Both the position numbers and the translations under genes were made by a program. Of a DNA stretch of 64,000 bases, positions 34,993-47,062 are shown in pieces. Every line of letters begins with the position of its first letter. The first letter of the stretch is position 1. Under the pieces are notes generated by a model. The model was given only the letters and a program-made list of their open reading frames with translations, made no database searches and was not told where the DNA came from. The DNA is from Cryptomeria japonica. Its lineage: Eukaryota > Streptophyta > Pinopsida > Cupressales > Cupressaceae. The stretch lies in assembly GCF_030272615.1 (NCBI RefSeq), contig NC_081405.1, forward strand, positions 470,070,008 through 470,134,007, read 5' to 3'.

Positions 34993-35966
34993 TGTTGAAT
35001 ATCTGGGCAACTAAGAGGGGGGGAGGTGAATCAGTTGATAACTTAAAAAACAACTACTTTTCTTTTTCTCACTTCCAAATACAAACCAATAGAATAAATT
35101 AACATAGTTATAACATAGAAACATGAGCAAACAACATATCATAATATGAACACTAGATATGACGTGGAAAACCCAAGAAGGGAGAAACCACAAAGAATGT
35201 TAGTTCTCAATATAAACACACGTTAAGGTGATTTTTATAAAGGGTGGCTCACTACCAGAATGCTCACTATAGGTGGGCTTGCTGCCCAAAAAAAGGCTAA
35301 CTGTTGAAGAAAGAGAGAAAGAAAGAAAGAATATGCCAATGAAACACAATCTGCACAAACTAGACTACTTCTGATTCAACAAAAACAACACACTCACTCA
35401 CATCACCAACAATTAGATCTTTCCTTTCCAACCTCACATATCTTCAAAACAATGTCACACTTTTTCTATATCTAACATAATTAGATCATCCTCATATATA
35501 TAGTATCTTTTGGGAAGCATGATCTTCCAAGTCGGTCAAGATAGAGATCTAAAATAGGTCAACATTAAGCATTCCTTTGGTGGGAAGGAACAAGTAGTAG
35601 ACCATACCACAATACACATCAACGAACAGATCAACATGTTACACTCATTATAAATTCTAGACCCAAGAATCATGATATACACACTACACCATAATTTGCT
35701 CCACATCCTTGAATTACGGACTTAGTCTAAAGTCAAACACCATCGCCCAAAGCAACAAAGATAAGAATGGGACCAAGATACACATTAACATCATATTCAA
35801 TAACCTAAGAAATCTGAATCACCAATCACATCTTTCGGAGCACCAAAGATTCTGGGAACACATATTTTGGATCACCAATATCAAAAACATCAAACACATC
35901 AATGTCAATCAATATGTTGACATCAATAACAACACTATCTCATCCATGACAATCACATCTACAACA
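34993..35966 (-). repeat. element F 5' LTR, 974 bp
   Basis: Starts (plus) TGTTGAATATCTGGG and ends CTACAACA, followed by the target duplication TCACC. Confidence 0.85.
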
Positions 35967-36242
35967 TCACCTTCTGATATCGAGCACCCATATCATGATT
36001 GTTTGAATCCCCAAAAGTTGATGCCTACGAAGGAGTTTTATCCATTTTGTCCTATTCTCATCAACAACACATGTTCACCTCTTGAAAATGTAATTACAAA
36101 TTGGCACAATTTTTCCACTCATGTCTTATTGAATGCTTTCCAAAGAATATGGGGACACATGAATAAATTAGGATTTGCAAGATTAATGTCACCTTATCTT
36201 AACAAATGATATATCCAAGGATTGCATGACCTTCACATAACA
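35967..36242. other. right flank of element F, possible remainder of element G LTR
   Basis: Pre-insertion sequence is restored by joining 30148 to 35972. A 70-codon plus-strand frame (near 35972-36209, including KLMPTKEFYPFCPILINN) is open across this join, but I do not recognise it and it may be chance. A CATAACA at 36236-36242 is a possible LTR end. Confidence 0.3.
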
Positions 36243-39139
36243 ATTTTTTTATGCAATAAAATCGATGTGTGTAGTAGTGACTAAAAGTAATATGATATTT
36301 TATAACAATCCAATCAATTTCATGTTATTGTTTGTGTTCATTATTGTTTCTTTTGTTTTGATTTATATTTAATTTGGTCAGTGTAGATATTAACGTTCTC
36401 TATCTATGTTTCACACTTGATAAAGTTATGAAGACTATTGGGGGACCCAATTGAAATATATTTTTATTCAATTTATGGAAGTAATCTATAAGATATGAAT
36501 AAATTTTAAATCTATATATCTGACGTTGATGTTAATATTCATCTAAATTTGGTTTATGTTTAACAAATTTTATAAGTAGAGTTTTTCCTTTCAATTAACC
36601 TTTCCTAATTCTTATTCATATATTTGAAATGATTTTATCTATGATGACACCTTGTTTTAAAAAATAAATTAGTAGTGTGTTTACAAAGTCACCGCTTCAA
36701 TGTAATAGTTCCCATTATGAAATTTTTGGATACTTGAATCTCCTGGCTATGTCTCCATCTCCTAGACACAAAAGAAAGGTTGGAAAGTTCATTTCTTTTG
36801 TGTACTTACCCTTGGATATTTCAATTGGTTGATTTAATTTATCAGTTTATATTTCAATTATTCTGTTGTGCATGTCACAAACATATAAATTTGTATAAAT
36901 TAACAGATTTGTGTCTCAACGTCTATTTCACTACTACCTATATCACTATCACTGCACATTTGCTTTGCTTTAAAATAATTCCTATCTCTTGCTCTAATAA
37001 CTTTTTTTCAAGTATGGTCTATTGAAATATTTTTTGTCTTGTATAATTTTCTTTGGCATAAAATCTTTAATGTTCTGATGATGACATTGGGATGAATAAT
37101 GCCAAATTTTTATAGATTCTCACATTTTAATTTTCTTTTCAATGCAATAGCAATTGTTATTGTTTTACTTATCGATCATGGAAGCAATTCTTGTATAATG
37201 TTCATATTCACATACACATTAATTATTGATCAAGTAAATTCCATTGAAGATCGCTTGTGCCCCTATTGTCTAATTTGTGCAAAAGTAATTCATTGTGTTA
37301 TATTTTATCTTCAAGGTCTAAGAGATGATAAAATAATTACATGTTTTGTTTTATTAGTTCTTGCGAAAGGTAGGATACTTATGTATTCATTGCATTTAAT
37401 TTTTTTATTAGTTTGACCAATCATATCATAGAATTGAAAAAATTGAATCAAACTTGTATTGTCTACATTTATTTTGTATTTTACTTGATTATATAAATAT
37501 CATTTCTCTTTCTTTTTATTGGTCCATATAACCAATAGTAAGTGAAAATTATTTTTCTTTTTCTTTAAATTCATTTTATTTCTAACCTCAAATGTCATGA
37601 ATAATATATCTAAAGAAAAATTGAGGTGCTCTGCAATGTCATACGGTTGAACCTAGCATTATCATAAAGGCATATAATAAATAAATACCCACAAACTTCT
37701 TTTTCCTTTAATTATGAAACGTTGTTGGCTTGTTGCCATAAAAAATATTTACTGGTAGATTATAGGAATTTTCATATAACTTATTAAGATTTGCTTTTTT
37801 ATCCACGTTCAGTCAAATAATGTTTCACATTATAATTTGAATTTTTTAATATACATAAGATTTAGTTTTTTATTATTTTATTATATAATTAATTTCTCAA
37901 TTTATTGTTAACTTTTAAATTATTATTTTTATTAGCATATGGAATTTGAATTTTGAAGTTTGAATTTATATTGATTTATTTTATTTTTATTTTTAATTTA
38001 GATTTAATTTTGTTGGTGAAAATTTTGCAAGTCGGTGAGGGTTCACAAAATGTGTATTGTATGACAACACTTGAGATGATATCTCTCAAAAGGCAAGATA
38101 TGATATCTCCTAATTGTAAGGGAAGGCTCTCCCTTTCTGTTGTAATTACTTTCTACTCTATCTACCTGCTAACTTTACACTATTCTAGGATGAAGCAACA
38201 ACTTAGTTCTCTTTTTTCAGAACCAGTTATATCCAATTCTCTTTAAGAAAAATTTCTTTAACTAAAAATAAATTTATTCTTGCAATAATATTAAAAACTA
38301 ATCTAATTGGCAAGTAAAGTGTCTGTGAAAGAACAAAGTCTTTTGTTACTTCCTTTTTTTTGAAAAATGACCTGGGGATGAGAATTGTGCACACTAAGAA
38401 CTCAAAGATTCTTTTGAATACTTAACTCCTATCAACCGTTGTAACCCAAATATATTTTCAGCTCAAAGACTTACAAATATATCAAAAGATCTTCTACTCT
38501 AACCATATAATATGTATAGCACAAAGACTTTACTTTTAATTCTTTCAAATACAAAGTATTGAGATAACTTGTAAAATTTCAAAGACTTAAAACAACCCTC
38601 TCTCAACCAATTTCCAATTCTAAATTTTCAAAGAAACTCAAAGATCACTTGTAAACACTCAAAAGGTTTTTCAATATCTAGTGCCAAAAACTATACTCAG
38701 TTTTAATCATCGAAGGAAATATGATATCAATGACATAAGAACATTCATACCATACATAAGTTCATTCTCAAGATAAAGTTTGAATGCCAAGCTTATCTCT
38801 TTTTTTATTAAATTGCAAATTTTACAAAATGAACACCAAGTCTCAATTTGTTCTTTACTTTGGCAGAGTTTTGTTGCATGAAAAATGATGGGAAAAGATC
38901 CTTATTACAATAATAACCCTCATATATATAGAAGAGGGGTGCAACATGAAAATAGGAAATTATAACTAATCTAGGACTAAGTCAAAAGAAGAGTTTTATT
39001 TGACTTGGGACTTGTGCACTCAACAGGGGCACATGAGAATGTACAAAATGACACCTAAGGTGTCGATTGACATATCAAAATGCCACTTAGAAAAATATGA
39101 AAATAACTAAGTGTTATTTTCCTCAAGTTTAATCTTGCT
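36243..39139. other. AT-rich stretch, no recognisable gene
   Basis: Very AT-rich with poly-T and poly-A runs and only short frames rich in Phe, Leu, Ile and Tyr, which reflect base composition. Between 38390 and 38720 the short motif CAAAGACTT or CAAAGAT recurs five or more times, a style common in plant LTRs, but no paired LTR was found. Confidence 0.4.
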
Positions 39140-42100
39140 TCTAGAATTCTTCAAACTTCTACGTGGCAATCTTCATTTGAACTCCATCGAGTCCCTGGGT
39201 ATTGTCGGTGATGACCTTGACCCTGGTGATGGAATCCTCCAAGTCAATGTAGCACTTCTTGTGTTTCTTCAAAAGTGAATCTAAAAAATCCAAGATGAAC
39301 TATAGATCAAGTAATTTATGAATTAATGACAAAGAGAAGTCCTCCTTATCAACCTCAACAATTACAAGAAATCTAAACTTCTTAATGATTTCATCAACAT
39401 CAAGGACCTTTCCATTCTCATCAAGGAAAGCACATGGAATTTCAAAGATCATAGAAACAATCTCCTTCTTCTTATCTGTACATTCTTTTTGGGATTTCAT
39501 CATGTCCTTAACTAGGTGCTCTAGGATATTCATTTGATGCTCCAATGCCTCTCAATATTCAATATACATTAACCACAAAGAGATAACACCATTTTGAATT
39601 AGATCATCTAGATCATAATCTTCAAATTTCAACCAGGCTTCAAAATATTTCTCTTGTGTTTCAAGTTCTCAGGAGAAGGCTTTTATGGTGCTATCCAACT
39701 CTATTATCACAATGTCAAGATTACTAACCATGGTGAAAGATAAGCTTATGAGTCATGTACATTAACTAAGCATTGTATCCATCCATTCTCCTACGACTCT
39801 GCTTCATCATGTTGCCTGCTCAGCTCTTTTCACAACCTGCTTGTCTAGAGATGAGGCTACTAGTTCAGAATTGAGGTGAGCTACTCAATTTGTACCTTGA
39901 GTTGATCCTTCTTTGATTTATCTTAATCATATCTGGATACTAGGGCCACCAAAGTTGATTGAGCATCATGTGCAACAGAATCATGAGTTTGCTTTCCTAG
40001 TTTGATCCGATGACACATAGTCTGACTCCTAAATCTTATCAATATATGTGTCCAGGGGAGGAATAGAAAGTTAAACATACTCGTTCATTGCTTTGTCAAC
40101 CTTTACTCTTGAAAGAGTTTTAGCCTTCTTAGTAGTCTTTGGTTTGACAAGAACAAGTTGACTGAAATCAAAGTCTTCAAGTGAGGCTACTTGCTTCTTT
40201 CTCTTTGGTGCATTGGAAGTTAACCATGGTGGAAAAGATTAATCATCATCCTCACTTACCACCACATCTTGAGAGGGATTGATAGAATCTTGAGCGGTGG
40301 TGGTTACAATAAGAGATATCATTGTGACAACATCGGTAGGGTTTTCAAGGGATGATTCATTTTACCTAGGATCAGACTCAGTCATAAACTTGTCAAAATC
40401 ATCGAGCATAGTGGAAGACACCTCAGACAACATGGAAAAAGCAGAGAAAACATTTTGTTGTCATGAGGAGTATTTATAACAGACTCACTTACATCTGTAG
40501 AAGATACATGAATACATTGGTGGGGGAAATACAAGTTACCACAGGAGTCTCTAACTCAGAAGTAGAGATAGGAACATGTGTTTTAAATGAAGAAAGAGGT
40601 ACCTGAGATAAGGACTTATCTACTTGTGGTAATTCTTCTTCATCAAATTCACCTTGTTCTTGATCATCTTCCCAACCTTCCTCTAGTTGGTCAACATCAA
40701 TGGGTTCTTCATCAGGATTCTCAACTTCTAATAGTTCATTTGGTACCTCAGACTCTTGTGTCTTGGGAATATTAGAAGTTGATGGCTCTCCTTGGTCTTT
40801 CCCTTTCTTGGTTCCAATTGTGAGCTTCTGTTTGGGAGCCTTGGCTAGAGTAGTCGGATCTTGTTTGTTCTCGATTCTAATTTATGATCTTCTTCCCATT
40901 GGGTCAGCAATGTCATCATCAGAATCTAATGAGAAGCGTTTCAATTGAATTCCCTTGCTTGAGAGCCATACATTTGTATTCACGAGAATAATTTGAAACC
41001 TATCTCTAATGGAAGTGCACTCCTTTTGAGACCATTGGATGAGAGGTAAAGGAGTAGAAGAAACATTGTTATAAACATATGCAAGATCCAAGACATTACC
41101 ATCATCCTCTAAATCATTTGGAATATCAGTGAAATCTAATTCTTAGATTTGATCCACTGTTAATCTGCAATGATCAAGTTTTCTTACATCATGCTCAGTT
41201 CTGCAATCAGCCCAAACATCCTCAATTTGATGCACATAAACATATGCCTTCTTCATCTTATTTCTCATCCCTTAGTAATAAAAGTCCTTCCTAGCCTTGA
41301 AGAACCTCTTAGTAACTCTTCTCATCTCCTCTTCCATTGCTCTTTCTTTGAAGATGGATTTGATAGAATATCTGCCAATGGTAAGAGTGAATTTCAAACC
41401 TATTTTATGAGAGCCAAATTGGGCCTCATGAACTGCCACCATTTGACGAGCTAGCTCCATCAACACAATTTTGTCAAAATGATATCTAGGGAGCATGAAG
41501 GGCTCACCATTGAAACAACCAACCCTAAGATGTGAAGGTTGGAAATTGCAGAAACATGCATCCATATTGGTTCACCACCTCCCAAGCATGATTAGATACT
41601 CTCTTATTATACAAATCTTTATTGAGAATACACATATGATATCCAAAAAAGGCATCATTGACTCTCTGAAAATGAATAAGGTTATTTTGAAGAGCCAATT
41701 GGGAGTAATATTTATGTACCTCAACCTACCTTCTATCTCTAGTGGTAGATAGTCCAAGAAAGTGTCTCATTGAAGCCGCAATGTACACCAAGTATGAGGT
41801 CATGTATAACTTGAGTGTAGTGGGCACCTTGGTAATCTACTCACAAATGACATCACTGATTTTTTTCCCCAAGAATATCTTCTCCTTGTTTTGTTTGATT
41901 ACATGGATGTATTGATACATTCATTTGTAGAAAATATTGGAGGTGGAAACTCCTTTTACTTTGCTCGGGAGAGCTATCAAATCATTGACTTCCTCAATGA
42001 ATTCATTTCTTGGAAGAGTCTTCAGCCATCTGAAAATGGTAGGTCTCAGGCCTTCAACCAATTTGCATTCATGTTTTGCCTACACTTGTCAGAATTTCTA

Positions 42101-42632
42101 TCAAAGTAGGCATGTGTTGATTGAAGGGTAATATTTGAATATTTTTCAATGCTAGGTTACTTGAAGACAGTGTCTAAGAAATCCTCGTCAAGCCTGATCG
42201 ATTTCTTGCCACTAATATATTTGACACTCCTTCTTGTAGGGTCAAAGTGACTTGCAGTTGCCATGACAAATTCAAGATCATGTATAGACATTGGAAACGT
42301 GGCAACCATATGAATTCCACTATTGATAACAGATTCCAAGTCACGATATGAAGCTGGCTTTTCAATTCTCCTAAGGAACTCAACTAGGTCAACATGACCT
42401 ATCTCTATACCCTTTATGTGATCAATGTTTGATGTTACTTAAGAAGGTGAGAAGACTAGATGAGGGTCTTGCTTTTTGAACTTCATCGCCCTCTTGCTCC
42501 GAGAAGCTTATGTCATTGGTATGATAATAACACTGAGAAAAGGAAAATCATCAGTATTACAATGGTACAATTGATCAATCATTTTGTTCATCTGAATTGA
42601 ACAATCTTCAGAAAATGATGTACCTGCAGCCA
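39140..42632 (-). pseudogene. long decayed ORF of unknown function, probably retroelement-borne
   Basis: On the minus strand a frame of about 1,150 codons can be followed, with stops and shifts, from ATG 42632 (MAAGTSFSEDCSIQMNKM). N-terminal region: SVKYISGKKSIRLDEDFLDT (near 42170-42235), then THAYFDRNSDKC and NMNANWLKA. Middle: DYLPLEIEGRLRYINI, GCFNGEPFMLPRYHFDKIVL and ELARQMVAVHEAQFGS (41420-41530). A linker rich in Glu, Asp, Pro and Lys (40600-40870) and a C-terminal helical stretch (MEHQMNILEHLVKDMMK, 39545) follow. No enzyme motif is visible. The order of globular part, acidic linker and helix recalls the third ORF of the gypsy element at 17151-19401, so a 3' ORF of a large retroelement is my preferred reading. 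No LTR pair was confirmed around it. Confidence 0.55.
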
Positions 42633-42976
42633 TTAGGGTTTCCAAAATGCTAATAGTAACTTGGTACCTCTAAGGTAAATATGGCCTAAAACCCCAATTT
42701 GGGTTGTGCGATAAGTGATATTCAAGTTTATAAGCTTGAAAAACACTTATGAAAATGTGTGGATAATTGGTGTAATTTGGGTTTTTAAACCCAAATTGCA
42801 TTTGGGGAGATACAAAAAAAAAGGTATATTCGGGTTTAGAAACCTTGTAAAAGAAAAAAACACCAAGGTGTAAGGCTGGTTGGTATCCCCACCATACACC
42901 ATGATAAAGGGAAACTTTGGTGGAGGGCGAGTTTGTAATCTTGTCTCACACCAAAGAAAGGGCATGGAAGAAAAAC

Positions 42977-43240
42977 GGTGTTTGGCGAGGTCGTAGACCC
43001 GTCATACACCATGTTTTGGTGCATGGTGGGCCTACGACCCTACCAAGCACCAAACTTGATAATGCAGTGATAGAACATGGTATGAGTTAGGGTCATAGAC
43101 CCACCACACACCACTACAAAGTGTGGCACATGGCAGGACTACGACCCTGCCTCACCATAGAGGTAGTAAAGATAGTGCAAAGCATATAAATGGTGTGGAA
43201 GTCGTAGACCTGCCAAACACCACTATCGAAAGACAACGCA
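42977..43240. repeat. cluster of long imperfect inverted repeats
   Basis: A unit of the form GTCGTAGACCC-GCCA-CACCA occurs in alternating orientation: forward near 42991, reverse near 43031, forward near 43092, reverse near 43138 and forward near 43201. Neighbouring pairs can fold as stems of about 20 bp or more (42977-43055 and 43080-43158) around loops with CACCATG and similar. It lies upstream of the unknown ORF in its own orientation. Confidence 0.6.
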
Positions 43241-43306
43241 AAAAATAAAATAATGTAGTGGAAATAAGGAATGAGGTGTTGTACAGGTCCATTGACCCGA
43301 ACAACA

Positions 43307-44130
43307 TGATGTAGGAGCATCCCCGGTCGATGAGCAATCTCGTATCAACCAAAAATATTTTCTTTTAGTTTTATTCTTGTTTAGTTCATTATGTAGTTTT
43401 ATGTGTTCTTATCAGTTGCTACTATTAGTTGCTTGCTTTTCATTTCAGATCTTATTTTCAGTTTTTAGGTTGGTTCATGTGCTTAATTCCATATTTTTGG
43501 TTCATTTGGGTTCTTTTCTGGTCAGTTATTGCTTTTGGTTGACTGTTTCTAGGTTTCGGAACAATTCTTGTGCTTAACAGTTGGTTTTCCTTCATTATCG
43601 GCATGATTTTTGGCATGTAGATCTATTTTGGGTCTTTTCCAATGTTCTTTGACGTGTGGTCGACCTTCCTATTGAACCACACTTCGTGGTTGTTCTTTTT
43701 TTGAAAATATTTCCTTAATTCTTAGGGCTGACCTACTTAGATGTTTCATTTTCCTGCATTGTTAAATGTAACCTTTTAAGGTTGACTTGGATATGATCTG
43801 GTGGGTATAAATATGATATTATGTAATCATTTGTAGGGGCAAAGGAAGTATAATTGAGATTGAGGATTGAGATTCATATTTAGTGATTCAGTTGATTCTT
43901 AGAGTCTCGATTGGATTGTATCTGGCTTGAATCTTGCATGTAACCGGTTAACTACTGGATGTTCTATGATGATTATATGATGATAACTGGATGGTCGCGG
44001 GAAGTTCTAAAGCAATAATATGATATGTTTATGTAATCTTGTTATGTTTTCTTGTTGCATTCATTGTGTTACTCTTGTTGCATAAGTCGGTTGATTCTCT
44101 TTGAGGGTTTTACCAGTTATGGTTGCATCA
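43307..44130 (+). repeat. element H LTR 1
   Basis: Starts TGATGTAGGAGCATCCCC and ends GGTTGCATCA; aligns with the other two LTRs along its length. Confidence 0.88.
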
Positions 44131-44132
44131 AG

Positions 44133-44144
44133 TGGTATTAGATC
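44133..44144 (+). other. element H primer-binding site, copy 1
   Basis: TGGTATTAGATC, close to TGGTATCAGAGC, two bases after the LTR. Copy 2 has TCGTATCAGAGT at 47052-47063. Confidence 0.65.
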
Positions 44145-44161
44145 TGGTTATGAACTAGCTA

Positions 44162-46235
44162 ATGGAAGAATTATTTGTCAACATTGAGGCATTCCTTTGG
44201 ATGGAGAGATCACCAATTGGAGGCAGGTTGCACATGTATTCAATAGATCACCGAGGAGAGGCAATTGAAATAGGTAGTCAGATCATCAAGTTGACGCAGT
44301 TCACAGGAGTGGAAGAGGAGATGTCGTCTAGAAGGACAAACCCCCAGAGGGTAGAGCAGATGATGGAAGACTTCAAGAATGAAGTGAGAAATGAAATCCG
44401 AAATGCTTTGGCTGATTTGCGAAGGAACCCTAAATCTGAGGATGAATATGAAGAAGTTGATGAAGAGCTTGAAGAAGCTAAAGGATCAGAAGATGAAACA
44501 AAGAAAAGATTCTTGAGAGCAATGGCGCAAGTGAGTAAAGTTCATAAAGTTGAAGTTTCCAACTTTTCTGGAACATTGAACCTGGAGGCTCTGATCGATT
44601 GGATCAGAGAGTTGGAGAACTACTTTAAGTTTGAGGATGTCAAGGACCCACAGAGAGTTCAGTTGGCACAAACTAAGTTGAAAGGGCATGTTGCCTTATG
44701 GTGGAAAGAATTGTAGAAGGATAGAGTAGAGAATGGTGAACTGAAGATCACCCAGTGGAGATAGATGGTTGCAAGATTGAAGGCCGGGTTCATATTGGGA
44801 GACTATAAATTAGAGTTGTTCAAGAAGTTGCAAAACCTAAAATAGAGAAACGTGACTGTGAAGGAATATACTGAGGAATTCTACAACGTGGTGATTAGAT
44901 CAGGACATAGAGAGATGGATAGAGAAAAGGTGTCAAGGTACATAAATGGACTTGCTTTTAACATTTAGGATGAGATGGGTATGTTGAGGGTTTCCACAGT
45001 TGAGGAAGCTTACTAGTATGCTTTGAAGGCTAAGGAGAAGATGAGAAGAAGACAACTGAATAAAGGGAAGGAGAAATTCAAAGGATAGATGAGTGATAGT
45101 ATGAAGAAACCAGTTGAGGAAGATGAATCAAAACCTAAGTAGAGTAAAGAACCAAAACAAAAAACACAGAGGAAAGGCACTGGCAGTACCAGTAGAGAAT
45201 TTCCTAGCAAATGTTTCAAGTGTGGAGAAACCGGACATAGATTTTATGAATGTAAGCAAGGAATAGTAAGAAGTTGTGTGACAAGTGAGGAACCGGAAGG
45301 TGAAGGTACCATATTTGACTATGCACCAAAGCAAGGAAAATCTCTTATGTTCAGAAGATAGGATACTGGATCTACTCGGAGGAAGAGTCTTTTCCATACT
45401 GTGTAAATCAGGTGGTAAGTGTTACAAGGTTATTATAGATAGTGGAAGTACTAAAAATTTGGTATCTGAAGAGATGGTTGTGAAGCTTGGATTGAAGAGG
45501 ATTGAGCGTCCTTGTCCTTATGAGGTGAGTTGGTTACAAGATGATCAAAGACGGAAGTAAAGAAGCAGTGTTTGGTGAATTTTAATATTGGGCCTTTTAG
45601 GAATGAGGTTTTGTGTGATGTTGTATCTATGAGTGCTTGTCATGTCTTGTTGGGAAAACCTTGGTAGTCTGATAGAGGAGCTATTTATGACTGTAGAAGA
45701 AACCTAGTCAGTATTGAGAAGGACAGGTAGAAGTTCACATTGATTTACTTGAAGGAGAAAGAGAAGGAGGTGAAGAATCTAAGTCATGAGAAAAGTTGCA
45801 ATACTGAGAAACTCGTAGCAGAGGTTATACCGGAAGTTTTGAAGAAAGATTTGATAGAACCGGTTGCAGAGGTTATACTAGAGGGTGACATGAGTTTGCA
45901 GAAGGATTTGACAAATGAGCCTAATGGACAGATAGAACCGGATGATAGAGAGATTATGATGAAAAATTGGATGAAGTCTTGTGGCAGAAACAAATCAGAG
46001 TTGCAGAAGAAAGAAGGCAATAAATAAAGACAATGTGCAGATCTAAAGCAAAGGAAGATAAGGAAAGAGAGTCAGAGGTTAGAGAAATTGGTTGAGGCAC
46101 TGGTGGAGCTAAAGAAGAGGTTGGCAGATAAAGAAGATGTTTGGATCATAAATGAGCATGGGGTATTTATTCCAAATCTTTTTAGATGTTCATGAGTTGT
46201 CTCTCATGGAACATATTTTTTCTACATGGGTTGTC
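44162..46235 (+). pseudogene. element H gag-protease, copy 1
   Basis: The frame starts at ATG 44162 (MEELFVNIEAFLWMERS). An acidic linker leads to the capsid-type core ALIDWIRELENYFKFEDV and KLKGHVALWWKEL (44590-44716), then a CCHC knuckle CFKCGETGHRFYEC (near 45210-45251) and a protease with VIIDSGSTKNLVSEEM (near 45430-45478) and HVLLGKPW (near 45640-45665). The tail is Lys/Glu-rich up to a stop at about 46027, and remnants of frame run on towards the LTR. Stops at 44714, 44762, 44842, 44968, 45014 and others are mostly TAG at positions where copy 2 or the expected residue is Gln or Trp. It would supply particle and protease only, so copying would need another element's RT. Confidence 0.8.
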
Positions 46236-47049
46236 TAATGCAAGAGCATCCCCGGTCGATGAGAAATCTTGCATCAACCAAAAATATTTCCTTTCAGTTT
46301 TGTTCTTGTTTAGTTCATTATGCAGTTTTCTGTGTTCTTGCTGATATTTGCTTGCTTTTCATTGCAGATCTTATTTTTGGTTTCCAAGTTGGTTCATGTG
46401 CTTAATTCCAAATTTTCAGTTCATTAGGGTTCTTTTTTAGTCATTTATCACTTTGGGTTGACTGTTTCTAGGTTCCACAATAGTTCTTGTGCTTACCGAT
46501 TGGTTTTCCTTCATTGTCGACATGATTCTTGGCATGTGGATCTATTTTGGGTCTTGTACGATGTTCTTTGGCATGTGGTCGACCTTCCTATTAAACCGCA
46601 CTTCGTGGTTGTTATTTTTCTTAAAATATTTCTTTAATTCTTAGGCCCGACCTAGTTACACGTTTCATTTTCCTGTATTGGTAAATGTAATCTTGTAAGG
46701 CCAACGCAGATATGTTCCGGTGGGTATAAATATGATATTATGTAATCAGTTGTAGGGGCAAAGGAAGTAGAATTGAGATTGAGGATTGAAATTTGTATTT
46801 AGTGATCCGATTGATTCTTAGAGTCTCGGTTGGATTGTATCTAGCTTGAAGCCTGCATGTAACCGGTTAATTACCAGATTTTCTATGATAATTATATGAT
46901 GATAACCGGATGGTCATCGGAAGTTCTAAAGCAGTAATATGATCTGTTTATGTAATCTTGTTATGTTTTCTTGTTTCTTTCGTTGTGTTACTCTTGTTGC
47001 ATAATCTGGTTGATTCTCTTTGAGGGTTTTACTGGTTATGACTACATCA
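46236..47049 (+). repeat. element H LTR 2
   Basis: Starts TAATGCAAGAGCATCCCC (TG changed to TA) and ends GACTACATCA. Confidence 0.88.
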
Positions 47050-47062
47050 AGTCGTATCAGAG

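Larger units (their letters stand above)
30149..35966 (-). mobile_element. copia element F with complete ends, RT core deleted
   Basis: LTRs at 34993-35966 (5') and 30149-31371 (3') enclose a minus-strand gag-pol remnant. The exact duplication TCACC flanks the element (30144-30148 and 35967-35971). A primer-binding site TGGTATTAGAGA (plus 34979-34990) and a purine tract (complement of plus 31372-31384) are in the expected places. The 5' LTR is about 250 bp shorter than the 3' LTR because a segment after GAATGTT differs. The outer base of the 3' LTR terminus has changed (TA for TG). Confidence 0.9.

Noticed and set aside
36780-38246. Several 80-105 codon plus-strand frames
   Set aside because: Composition is dominated by Phe, Leu, Ile and Tyr as expected from T-rich DNA; no motif or conserved order.
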